In this document: positions 1 to 7,432 of the stretch, piece after piece | Layout: the number at the start of each line of letters is the position of its first letter | Numbering within the stretch: the first letter of the stretch is position 1 | Assembly: GCA_001898225.1 (NCBI GenBank) | Contig: MKTJ01000078.1 | Location: 1 to 39,461 of the forward strand | Reading direction: 5' to 3' | Source of the DNA: Chloroflexi bacterium 54-19 | Lineage (GTDB): Bacteria; Chloroflexota; Chloroflexia; Chloroheliales; Chloroheliaceae | DNA: 39,461 nucleotides | Notes under the pieces: model-generated | What the model saw: only the letters and a program-made list of their open reading frames with translations | Database searches by the model: none | Told to the model about the DNA's origin: nothing | Translations under genes and position numbers: made by a program

Positions 1-52
1 AAAGTTCGGGATGATTCATGTTTTAATTAAGCTATGTTTGTTATCTTTATTG

Positions 53-1288
53 TTATGAATTAACCTCGTGCGGTTGGGCCGGAGCGGGTAGGATTTCGTG
101 GACGCCATGGATAGCCCCGAAATCTACCGGGGCAGCCTGGCCGCGTAAAGCTTCTCCTTCGCGGAACTTTTGAACCTGTTCGAGGAGAAGCCGCCGCGCC
201 CGGATGACCGCCACGTCGCTCATCCCCAGGTGCTCTTTCGAGCGGTCTACCAGCGCTCCCTGGCTTTCCTGGACGGCGAAATCTTCGAAGGGGAAGGCGA
301 TAAAGCCGGTAAAGTGGCCCTGCCGCATCATCTCGCGGTCCTGGCCCCACACTTTTTCTGGTCCCCAGGCCGGTTGGTAATAGTTATCAGGGTCGTCGCC
401 CATAATGCCGACATTCCGCAGTTCGTCCGAGGTTTTGGCGTCCATAGGGCCACCGGTCGGGTTGTAGCTTATCTCCCAGAACCAGGTGTTGTAATCATCA
501 ATAGCGACCGGAAAGGCCATGACGCGCAAAGTTTCCAGCGCGTTCGGGATAAAGCAGAAGGTCGGCAGGGCGTACTCGGTGTAGCGGTTTACCAGCGTGC
601 CATCTCCCAAAACTCTTTTTGCTTTGATATTAAGACCGTAAGGGCGGTCTTCCACCTCGAAACGCGGGGCGGAGTCGCCCAGCATCCCCGCAAAAGCGCC
701 CTGGACCGGTTGGGGCGTTTGGAGCCACGATTTGTGGAGCGAGTTGACGTGCGACGAGTCGAGCAGCCCTTCGAGGGCCTGGACCCAGTTGCATTTGTTG
801 AGGGCCTTGCGGACCACGACCGACTCCGGTGGGAGATTGGTGAACTCGAAGGCCGGGAAGGGTGGCAGGGTTTCTTCTTTACCGAGATAGACCCAGACCA
901 TGCCGCCTGCCTCGCGCACCGGGTAATGGTTGACCCTTACTTTCGAAGCCAGGTTTGACCCGGCGGGTTCGGACGGCACCTCGACCACCTGCCCATCCAC
1001 GTTTATTTTCCAGCCGTGAAAGATACAGCGCAACCCGCATTCTTCGTTGCGGCCCAGGGCAAGCGAAACGCCCCGGTGCGGGCAACCTTCATCAAGGAAG
1101 CCGACATTGCCGTTGGTATCGCGGAAGGCTACGAAATCCTGGCCGAACAGCCGGACCCGTTCGGGCGCGCCGTCCGCGACCAGTTTGGCCGAGCGCAGGG
1201 CGGGAGTCCAGTACTGGCGGAGCATATTGCCCATGGGGGTGCCCGGTCCGACCCGGCATAACAGTTCGTTCTGTTCTTTACTCAGCAT
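53..1288 (-). CDS. Rieske [2Fe-2S] aromatic-ring oxygenase, large subunit
   Basis: Predicted terminal oxygenase that would insert oxygen into an aromatic or related substrate using electrons from a reductase. The N-terminal Rieske domain (about residues 25-135) has CPHRG with C69 and H71, and CIFHGW with C88 and H91, the four cluster ligands. The catalytic half carries the mononuclear iron motif D177-x2-H180-x4-H185. The length, 411 residues, fits the phthalate/vanillate-type one-component-alpha oxygenases rather than the naphthalene type with a beta subunit. The ATG follows AGAGGAG at good spacing. No ferredoxin or reductase gene is adjacent, so the electron donor must be encoded elsewhere. 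It is transcribed alone, divergently from thrB. The substrate cannot be told from sequence; family call is secure. Confidence 0.9.
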   Translation of the reverse strand: MLSKEQNELLCRVGPGTPMGNMLRQYWTPALRSAKLVADGAPERVRLFGQDFVAFRDTNGNVGFLDEGCPHRGVSLALGRNEECGLRCIFHGWKINVDGQVVEVPSEPAGSNLASKVRVNHYPVREAGGMVWVYLGKEETLPPFPAFEFTNLPPESVVVRKALNKCNWVQALEGLLDSSHVNSLHKSWLQTPQPVQGAFAGMLGDSAPRFEVEDRPYGLNIKAKRVLGDGTLVNRYTEYALPTFCFIPNALETLRVMAFPVAIDDYNTWFWEISYNPTGGPMDAKTSDELRNVGIMGDDPDNYYQPAWGPEKVWGQDREMMRQGHFTGFIAFPFEDFAVQESQGALVDRSKEHLGMSDVAVIRARRLLLEQVQKFREGEALRGQAAPVDFGAIHGVHEILPAPAQPHEVNS

Positions 1289-1371
1289 TGGTCAAACTCC
1301 TCTTTGAAATCTCTCCGGTATGCGAAACTCAAGAAACTTTAAAAGAAATAACTTGCCTGGAAGATATTTTT

Positions 1372-1400
1372 ATAGTACCAACTTCCCTTTTACCTGTCAA
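1372..1400 (-). promoter_or_regulatory. Promoter of the Rieske oxygenase gene
   Basis: Read on the minus strand, a perfect -35 TTGACA (1395-1400) is followed after exactly 17 bases by TACTAT (1372-1377). The start codon lies about 80 bases downstream. It is one of the best consensus promoters in the window. The TACTAT -10 is shared with the SRPBCC-ArsR promoter at 18651. Confidence 0.7.
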
Positions 1401-1416
1401 TATTACGGGAGGAACA

Positions 1417-1691
1417 AGTGTTTAGTTTTTAGTGTTTAGTAGTTCTTTTTGTCAATTCGAACAAGCCCTACAAGTAGTCCATAAATAATCTGCCGCTCTT
1501 TGTTTAGGCCCTGGTTTTGGACATAGCCAGGCAGTAAGACACTTCTACCGCATTACTTTGCAACACCTGCCTTATCTATGCAAAGCAAAGCCACAGAATG
1601 AAAAATGCAGTGGCTTTGCCACATACACCCGCAAGGCTTGCCAGGGTAAAATGCTCTTGAACTAAACACTAAAACCTGAACACTAAAAACT
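1417..1691. repeat. Inverted-repeat-bounded, hairpin-containing non-coding element (MITE-like?)
   Basis: The 487-base spacer between the Rieske gene and thrB has no convincing gene. It holds AGTGTTTAGT at 1417-1426 and again at 1431-1440, and the reverse complement ACTAAACACT at 1661-1670 followed by GAACACTAAAAACT ending at 1691. Between these ends lies a perfect 10-bp stem, GCAAAGCCAC (1585-1594) with GTGGCTTTGC (1610-1619), loop 15. A related GAACACTAAAAACT copy lies at 30495-30508, so the end sequence is dispersed. It may be a small non-autonomous mobile element or a recurrent intergenic repeat. No target-site duplication could be established. Confidence 0.45.
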
Positions 1692-1694
1692 TTT

Positions 1695-1723
1695 CTGACG
1701 AACAGGCTCAAATAAGTTATAAT
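1695..1723 (+). promoter_or_regulatory. Promoter of the thrB operon
   Basis: CTGACG (1695-1700, 4 of 6 to consensus), a 17-base spacer and a perfect TATAAT (1718-1723) lie about 50 bases before the thrB start. It begins immediately beyond the end of the ACTAAACACT/GAACACTAAAAACT repeat. Confidence 0.6.
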
Positions 1724-1775
1724 AGGGGCCAGCCGGTTCAGGCCGATTTATTTTACAAGGTGAAGAAAACAAGAC

Positions 1776-2810
1776 ATGCGAATAAGAGTAAAAGTTCCGG
1801 CCAGTTCGGCCAACCTGGGCTGTGGTTTCGATGCCTTTGGTCTTGCCCTGGCTCTCTACACCGATTTTATTTTTGACGCCGAAGCGCCCGATGCCGCTTC
1901 GATGCCGCTGGTCGTGCGCGGAGAAGGCGCGGAACGCTTGCAGGAAGAAAAAGCGGGCCTTGTCTATGACGCCATCAAGGTTTACCAGCGCGCCACCGGC
2001 TACCGCGTCCCGGCCTTTAAGCTGGAAATGGAAAGCCGGATACCGCTCAGCCGGGGCCTGGGTAGCAGCGCCACCGCTATCATCGGCGGGCTGGTCGGGG
2101 CCGATGCGCTCTGCCGCCGGGCCTATGGCGGGGTCAACTTTCCCACCCGCGAACAACTGGTCCGTCTCGCGACCGAAATAGAAGGCCACCCCGATAACGT
2201 GGCAGCCACTTTGCTGGGGGGGCTGACCCTGGCGGTCTCGGCCCCGGCAGCGGCTCCCTCTTTCTTCACCGCCTCGTCCGAGCATGGCGATAACCCGGCT
2301 GTAGAAGGGATGAGGAACCTGGACGGCGGCCCGGCCTGGCGCAACCCGGTCATTGTCAGCCTGCCCGTCCCGGCAGACCTGACCACCGTGGTCTTTATCC
2401 CCAACTTTGAAATGTCCACCAAGGCGGCCCGCGCCGTCCTGCCGGCCAACCTGAGTTTACAGGACGCCGCGCACAACTCGTCGCGGACAGCCCTTTTCGT
2501 GGCGGCTTTCACCGCGCCTAACGGAAAGCTCGAATGGCTGGCCGAAGCGATGAACGACCGGCTGCACCAGCCCTACCGCAGCCAGATTTTCCCGCAACTC
2601 CCCATCCTGATTGATGCCGCCCAGCAAGCCGGGGCCTTTGGAGCGGCCCTTAGCGGGGCCGGTTCGACCGTCCTGGCCTTTACCTGCCGCGAGAAAGCCG
2701 GGGCTGTCCGCGACGCCTTCTTCCGGGTCGCCGGGGAAAGCGGTCTGCATGGCCGAGCCGAGCAACTCGAAATCGCGCCCGGTGGCCCGTCCGTCGGTTA
2801 CGAGATTTAG
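1776..2810 (+). CDS. thrB: Homoserine kinase
   Basis: Phosphorylates homoserine at the gamma position with ATP, the step before threonine synthase. It belongs to the GHMP kinase family: the N-terminal VPASSANLGCGFDAFG motif (residues 7-22) is typical of ThrB, the ATP-binding PLSRGLGSSATA motif is at 90-101, HPDNVA follows, and the C-terminal GAALSGAGSTVLAF glycine-rich loop is present. At 344 residues it is longer than most ThrB proteins (about 300), owing to a low-complexity insertion after LGGLTLAVSAP (about residues 150-190). ATG follows AAGGTGAAG. It heads a five-gene run but no thrA, thrC or hom gene is in view, so threonine synthesis genes are dispersed. Confidence 0.92.
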   Translation: MRIRVKVPASSANLGCGFDAFGLALALYTDFIFDAEAPDAASMPLVVRGEGAERLQEEKAGLVYDAIKVYQRATGYRVPAFKLEMESRIPLSRGLGSSATAIIGGLVGADALCRRAYGGVNFPTREQLVRLATEIEGHPDNVAATLLGGLTLAVSAPAAAPSFFTASSEHGDNPAVEGMRNLDGGPAWRNPVIVSLPVPADLTTVVFIPNFEMSTKAARAVLPANLSLQDAAHNSSRTALFVAAFTAPNGKLEWLAEAMNDRLHQPYRSQIFPQLPILIDAAQQAGAFGAALSGAGSTVLAFTCREKAGAVRDAFFRVAGESGLHGRAEQLEIAPGGPSVGYEI

Positions 2811-2827
2811 CCGGGAGGGGAAAAACT

Positions 2828-3304
2828 TTGGACACAAATGCCGACCACCGCTGGATGCAACTGGCGATAGATAAGGCCAAATCGGCCCTTGAAAACGGCC
2901 AGCACCCTTTTGGCGCGGTCGTGGTCGGGCCGGACGGCCAGCTTGTCGCCGCCGAACATAACCTGGTCGAACAGGACTTTGACGCCAGCGCGCACGGTGA
3001 GGTGGTCGCTATCCGGGCCGCCGGGAAGGCCCTCGCCAGCGTCATGCTGACCGGCTGCACCCTCTATACCACCTGCGAACCCTGCCTGATGTGCGGCAGC
3101 GTGATTATCCGGTGCGGCCTTACGCGGGTCGTGTACGGGGCGCGAGCTACCGACCTGCGCGGCTATACCTCGACCCTAGGCCTCCATGTCGAGGAAGTAG
3201 TCGAGTGGGCCAACCGGGAAAAATTGAATGGAGATACCCCTATAACCGTCACGCCTGATTTTATGCGCGACGAATGCCTGGAGTTATACGCCCGCTGGCC
3301 TTAA
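2828..3304 (+). CDS. Zinc-dependent nucleobase/nucleoside deaminase (CDA fold)
   Basis: Member of the cytidine/deoxycytidylate deaminase-like family acting on a small purine or pyrimidine (guanine, cytosine or similar). The zinc site is H56-G57-E58 plus PC-x2-C with C86 and C89. The usual HAE is HGE here, as in yeast cytosine deaminase, so cytosine is one candidate substrate; overall layout is also close to guanine deaminases. The TTG start is chosen because GGGAGGGG sits 6 bases upstream; the nearby ATG at 2838 is out of frame. It begins 17 bases after thrB and is surely cotranscribed. At 158 residues it is the normal size. A tRNA-editing TadA role is less likely given the sequence around the active site, but cannot be excluded. 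Confidence 0.82.
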   Translation: MDTNADHRWMQLAIDKAKSALENGQHPFGAVVVGPDGQLVAAEHNLVEQDFDASAHGEVVAIRAAGKALASVMLTGCTLYTTCEPCLMCGSVIIRCGLTRVVYGARATDLRGYTSTLGLHVEEVVEWANREKLNGDTPITVTPDFMRDECLELYARWP

Positions 3305-3381
3305 TCGCCTCGCTTTAAGCCAGAACAGGGGCCAGAATTTTCACGGAAGCTTGGAAACGACGAAGTCAAAGGCAAAGAAAA

Positions 3382-4578
3382 ATGGAAACCGCTGAAGAAA
3401 TACGCCAGAATGCTAATTACGATGAAAGCAAGGTCCCGGCCTACACCCTACCCGACCCGCTACTCTTGCCTGAGGGTCACCCCGTAACGGACGCCGCCAC
3501 CTGGTTTGAAAAGGCGCGCCCGGCCACCTACCTCTTATTTGAAACCCTGATGTATGGCCGCACCCCGGACAAGAATATCCCCATCCGCGCCGAAGTTTTG
3601 CGGACCAATCCCCAGGCCCTGGGCGGTAAGGCGACCACCTTGCAGACCCGCCTCTACTTGGGGGAACGGTCCGATACCTATATGGACCTGCTAACTTTCC
3701 TGCCAAATGGCGCGTCAGGCCCGGTCCCGCTTTTCCTGGGTCTGAGTTTTAGCGGCAACCACACCGTAAGCCACGAACCTGACGTCCCGGTCACTGAAAG
3801 CTGGGTCCGCGACCTGCCCGACCTCGGCCAGGTAAATCACCGGGCTACCGAGGCCACCCGTGGTATCGGGACCGAAAACTGGCAGGCCGAACTGCTGGTC
3901 GAACGCGGCTACGGGTTGACTACCATCTATTACGGCGACATCGACCCCGATTTTGACGACGGTTTCCAGAACGGCATCCACCCGCTCTTTTACGCCGAAG
4001 GGCAGACCCGACCCGGTCCCGGCGAATGGGGCTCAATCGGGGCCTGGGCCTGGGGGTTGAGTCGGGCTCTCGATTACCTAGAAACTCTGCCCGCTGTTGA
4101 CGCGAAAAAAGTGGCTGTCATCGGTCACTCCCGGCTCGGCAAGACGGCCCTGTGGGCGGCGGCCCAGGACCAGCGGTTCGCCCTGGCTATCTCTAACAAT
4201 TCGGGGAGCGGTGGGGCCGCGATAGGCCGCCGGATGTTTGGCGAGACTTACGCCCACCTGAATACCGCTTTTCCCCACTGGTTTAGCCAGACTTTCCACG
4301 CCTATTCCTACCGGGAAGCCGACCTCCCTTTCGACCAGCACCAACTCCTGGCCCTGGTCGCGCCGCGCCCGCTCTATGTCGCCAGCGCCAGCGAGGATTT
4401 GTGGGCCGACCCCTATGGCGAATACCTGGCGACCGAGCATGTACGCCCGGTCTATAACTTGCTGGCCGGGGAGGACGCCGCTAAGAGAATTGGCTATCAC
4501 AAACGGCCCGGCGGCCATGACATCAACCGCTACGATTGGGAACGCTATCTCGATTTCGCCGACGCGAATTTACGGTAA
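3382..4578 (+). CDS. Alpha/beta hydrolase of the glucuronoyl esterase (CE15-like) family
   Basis: Serine hydrolase resembling 4-O-methyl-glucuronoyl methylesterases, which break ester bonds between glucuronoxylan and lignin. The nucleophile elbow is G248-H-S250-R-L-G-K; the residues after it (ALWAAAQDQRFALAISNNSG, then GGAAIGRR) match the family signature. The catalytic histidine is H379 in the RPGGHDINRYDW segment near the end. Unlike characterised secreted CE15 enzymes there is no signal peptide: the protein starts METAEEIRQNANYDE, so a cytoplasmic ester substrate is expected. It follows the deaminase by 77 bases inside the thrB run. The family is clear, but esterase activity on other compounds is equally possible. 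Confidence 0.78.
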   Translation: METAEEIRQNANYDESKVPAYTLPDPLLLPEGHPVTDAATWFEKARPATYLLFETLMYGRTPDKNIPIRAEVLRTNPQALGGKATTLQTRLYLGERSDTYMDLLTFLPNGASGPVPLFLGLSFSGNHTVSHEPDVPVTESWVRDLPDLGQVNHRATEATRGIGTENWQAELLVERGYGLTTIYYGDIDPDFDDGFQNGIHPLFYAEGQTRPGPGEWGSIGAWAWGLSRALDYLETLPAVDAKKVAVIGHSRLGKTALWAAAQDQRFALAISNNSGSGGAAIGRRMFGETYAHLNTAFPHWFSQTFHAYSYREADLPFDQHQLLALVAPRPLYVASASEDLWADPYGEYLATEHVRPVYNLLAGEDAAKRIGYHKRPGGHDINRYDWERYLDFADANLR

Positions 4579-4621
4579 ACCTGGCCGCCAGTAATTGATT
4601 TGAGCAAAGGAGCTACCGTGT

Positions 4622-5434
4622 ATGTCTCAGGAATTTAGCCATATACTGGTCGAAACGTCGGACAAAGGGGTCCGCACCATCACTCTTAACCGCCCGGAAA
4701 AGCTGAACGCCATAAACGACCGCCTTTCCAACGAGATACCCGCCGCCCTCGAAGCCGCTTCCCACGACGACGCGGTGCGGGTGATTGTCGTGACCGGGGC
4801 CGGGCGTGGTTTTTGCGCCGGGCTCGACCTCGACCCTGTCGCCCTGGCCGAACACCAGGCTGCCCTCAATAACAGCCGGGCCGAACGGCTGGACGAACTG
4901 GGCTGGGTAGGCCGCATGGCCCTGGCCCTGGTCAATAACGACAAGCCGGTAATTGCCGCTATCAATGGCCCGGCAGCAGGGGCCGGACTTGGCCTCGCCC
5001 TGGGAGCGGATATCCGGCTCATGAGCGACAAAGCGGTGGTTACGACCGGCTATATCCGGCGTGGCCTTGCGCCCGATGCCGGGGTCAGCTACTTTTTGCC
5101 CCGGTTGGTGGGACTTTCCAGGGCTGCCGAACTCATTTTGACCGCCCGCGACATCGGGGCCGAGGAAGCCGAGCGCATCGGGTTAGTCTCGAAGCTGCTA
5201 CCGGCAGAGAATTTCGCGGAAGCAGTCGCCGCTTACGCCGCCCAACTGGCCGGGGGTCCGCCTATCGCCCTGACCCTGACTAAACGCCTGCTGGCCGTTT
5301 CGCTCGACCGTGACCTGCCATCTCAGCTAAAAAGCGAGTATACTGCCATCATGAAGACCTTTGGGACTGCCGATGTAGCCGAGGCGATGCGGGCTTTCCT
5401 CGAAAAGCGCCCGCCCGAATTCAAAGGCCGCTAA
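4622..5434 (+). CDS. Enoyl-CoA hydratase/isomerase family protein (PaaG-like)
   Basis: Crotonase-fold acyl-CoA enzyme. The oxyanion-hole glycines are in GFCAGLDL (residues 63-70) and GPAAGAGLG (116-124). The first catalytic glutamate of true hydratases is replaced (Y144), while D152 in LAPDAGVSYFLPR sits where PaaG, the epoxyphenylacetyl-CoA isomerase, has its catalytic aspartate. An isomerase role is therefore more likely than simple hydration. The 270 residues are full length, with a C-terminal helix (AEAMRAFLEKRPPEFKGR) as usual. ATG at 4622 follows AAAGGAG (4606-4612). No other phenylacetate-degradation gene is visible, though an orphan Rieske oxygenase lies just upstream of this operon on the other strand. 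Confidence 0.85.
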   Translation: MSQEFSHILVETSDKGVRTITLNRPEKLNAINDRLSNEIPAALEAASHDDAVRVIVVTGAGRGFCAGLDLDPVALAEHQAALNNSRAERLDELGWVGRMALALVNNDKPVIAAINGPAAGAGLGLALGADIRLMSDKAVVTTGYIRRGLAPDAGVSYFLPRLVGLSRAAELILTARDIGAEEAERIGLVSKLLPAENFAEAVAAYAAQLAGGPPIALTLTKRLLAVSLDRDLPSQLKSEYTAIMKTFGTADVAEAMRAFLEKRPPEFKGR

Positions 5435-5458
5435 ACTTTAAAACTGTGGGGTTTTACT

Positions 5459-6742
5459 ATGGATAATTATGGCGTAAATGTCGATTTGCTCTCCGAGAGT
5501 CAAATTGAAGCTATTTTGAAAGAAGGGTTGGCCGCCCAGGACCTCGCCGGAAAGCGCGTGCTGGTCCTCCTGCCCGATGGAACCCGGACCGCTCCCATCC
5601 CGCTCATGTTTCGCTTGCTGCACCGCTACCTGGCCGGGGAGGTTGCGGCCCTCGATTTCCTGATTGCCCTGGGCACGCATACGCCCATGTCGCCCGACCA
5701 TATCAACCAGTTGGTCGGCGTCCGCCCGGAGGAGTGGGACACTACTTTTAAGAATACCCAGGTTTTCAACCACCTCTGGGAAGACCCGGAGACTTTCTTC
5801 GACTGCGGGACCATTTCCGCCGACGAAGTGGGCGAAATCAGCAACGGCATGCTCCACCAGCCGGTCGAAGTCCGTATCAACAAACTGGTGACCCAGTACG
5901 ACCGCCTGCTTATCTGCGGGCCGGTCTTCCCGCACGAAGTGGTCGGCTTTTCGGGCGGCAATAAATATCTCTTTCCCGGCATCAGCGGCCCCGAAGTTAT
6001 CAACCTTTCCCACTGGCTCGGCGCGCTTATCACCAGCTATTCGATTATCGGGACACCCGGTGTTACCCCGGTCCGGCGTTTGATTAACAAGGCCGCCAGC
6101 CTGGTCCCGGTAGAAAAGAGTTGTATCGCGATGGTGGTCGCGCCCGGTACGAACCAACTGGCCGGTCTGTTTGTCGGTACACCCGAGACGGCCTGGGAGG
6201 AAGCCTCGGCCCTTTCGGACCAGATTCACATCAAGTACGTGGACAAACCCTTCCGCCAGGTGCTGTCGGTTATGCCCGTGATGTACGACGACATCTGGAC
6301 CGCCGCCAAGGGGATGTACAAGCTTGAGCCGGTCATCGCCGACGGTGGCGAGGTCATCATTTACGCGCCTCACATTACCGAGTTCAGTTATACCCACGGC
6401 GCGGTCCTCGCCCAGGTCGGTTATCACGTCCGCGACTATTTCTTGAAACAGTGGGACAGGTTCAAATTCTATCCGGGGGGCGTCCTGGCCCACAGCACCC
6501 ACCTGAAAGGGATGGGCACCTACGACCCGGTGGAGGGCGAACACCCTCGTATCACCGTGACCCTGGCAACGGGCATCTCCGAGGAACGCTGTCTCGCCCA
6601 TAACCTCGGCTACCGCGACCCCGCCACGATTAACCCGGATGATTTCGCCGTCCGGGAGGACGAAGGGATTTTGCTGGTGCCGAAGGCCGGGGAAATGCTC
6701 TACCGCCTGCGCGCCCCGGTTCTAATCGGCGCAACCAGCTAA
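5459..6742 (+). CDS. LarA-family nickel-pincer alpha-hydroxyacid racemase/epimerase
   Basis: Homologue of lactate racemase LarA, which uses a nickel-pincer nucleotide bound to a lysine to shuttle a hydride on 2-hydroxyacids. By spacing, the pincer-carrying lysine is K169 in GFSGGNKYLFPGI and the nickel-binding histidine is H185 (16 residues later, as K184-H200 in Lactobacillus LarA). The catalytic histidines correspond to H159 (10 before the lysine) and H74 in ALGTHTPM. An N-terminal DGTRTAPIP motif also fits. The reading frame starts 24 bases after the crotonase gene, with a modest GTGGGG ribosome site. No larB, larC or larE cofactor gene is in the window. The substrate is unknown: LarA homologues act on lactate, malate, sugar acids and others. 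Confidence 0.85.
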   Translation: MDNYGVNVDLLSESQIEAILKEGLAAQDLAGKRVLVLLPDGTRTAPIPLMFRLLHRYLAGEVAALDFLIALGTHTPMSPDHINQLVGVRPEEWDTTFKNTQVFNHLWEDPETFFDCGTISADEVGEISNGMLHQPVEVRINKLVTQYDRLLICGPVFPHEVVGFSGGNKYLFPGISGPEVINLSHWLGALITSYSIIGTPGVTPVRRLINKAASLVPVEKSCIAMVVAPGTNQLAGLFVGTPETAWEEASALSDQIHIKYVDKPFRQVLSVMPVMYDDIWTAAKGMYKLEPVIADGGEVIIYAPHITEFSYTHGAVLAQVGYHVRDYFLKQWDRFKFYPGGVLAHSTHLKGMGTYDPVEGEHPRITVTLATGISEERCLAHNLGYRDPATINPDDFAVREDEGILLVPKAGEMLYRLRAPVLIGATS

Positions 6743-6753
6743 TAATGAAGCCT

Positions 6754-6787
6754 GGCCGGTCTCATGGGTGGGACCGGCCTTTCTTTT
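6754..6787 (+). terminator. Rho-independent terminator of the thrB-larA-like run
   Basis: Perfect 8-bp stem GGCCGGTC (6754-6761) with GACCGGCC (6772-6779), 10-base loop, then TTTCTTTT. It lies directly after the LarA-like stop codon and before the phosphodiesterase gene. Confidence 0.85.
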
Positions 6788-6803
6788 ATAACGAGGACAC
6801 AGC

Positions 6804-7271
6804 TTGCAGACCCGGCAAATTGGCGTTATTTCGGATACTCATGGCCTTTTGCGCCCCCAGGCCCTGGCGGCCCTGGAAGGTTCCGACTTGATTATCCACG
6901 CGGGCGACATCGGCAAACCCGAAATCCTGGACGAACTGGAGAAACTTGCCCCGGTCGTGGCGGTGCGTGGCAACAACGACCGGGCCGAATGGGCAGCTAT
7001 CCTGCCTGAAAAACGGCTGGTGACAGTGGGCGAGGTCAGTTTGTACCTGCTTCACATCTTGCCGGAACTTGACCTGAACCCGGTTGAGCGCGGAATCAAA
7101 GCGGTTATCAGCGGCCACTCCCACAAACCGGCTATTTTCTACAAAGAAGGCGTCCTTTACCTCAACCCGGGTAGCGCCGGACCGCGCCGTTTCAAGCTGC
7201 TGGTCAGCGTGGCCCTGCTTTCCATCACCGGCCACTACCTCGACCCCCACCTGGTTGAACTGGCGGTCTGA
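6804..7271 (+). CDS. YfcE/MJ0936-type metallophosphoesterase
   Basis: Small calcineurin-like phosphodiesterase with a binuclear metal site. All family blocks are present: SDTHG (D11, H13), HAGDIG (D35), RGNND (N57-D59), LLH (H84) and SGHSHKP (H105, H107), followed by NPGSAGPRRF. At 155 residues it is the normal size of this subfamily, which hydrolyses model phosphodiesters and in some members cyclic nucleotides; the physiological substrate is unknown. The start is TTG with ACGAGGAC just upstream; no earlier ATG in frame fits. It lies 17 bases beyond a terminator, so it is expressed by readthrough or from its own unseen promoter. Confidence 0.85.
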   Translation: MQTRQIGVISDTHGLLRPQALAALEGSDLIIHAGDIGKPEILDELEKLAPVVAVRGNNDRAEWAAILPEKRLVTVGEVSLYLLHILPELDLNPVERGIKAVISGHSHKPAIFYKEGVLYLNPGSAGPRRFKLLVSVALLSITGHYLDPHLVELAV

Positions 7272-7432
7272 ACCCTCTCTAAAACCCCAACCGAATAGAA
7301 AATCCTTCAAATTTGGCCTCAGCATCAGCTTTTTTATTTCTTTTTTGACCCAGTGCAACGCTATTATTAACCAGATTGTGATATTTTGTACAAAGTAGAG
7401 GTTATTCTATATCGGATGGAAGGTACTTCAAT

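Noticed and set aside
170..958. Long plus-strand open frame antisense to the Rieske gene
   Set aside because: No family resemblance, and it lies fully opposite a gene with intact cluster and iron motifs.
5438..6601. Minus-strand open frame of 387 codons opposite the LarA-like gene
   Set aside because: The plus-strand product has conserved catalytic motifs; the antisense frame is a GC-codon-bias shadow with no ribosome site.
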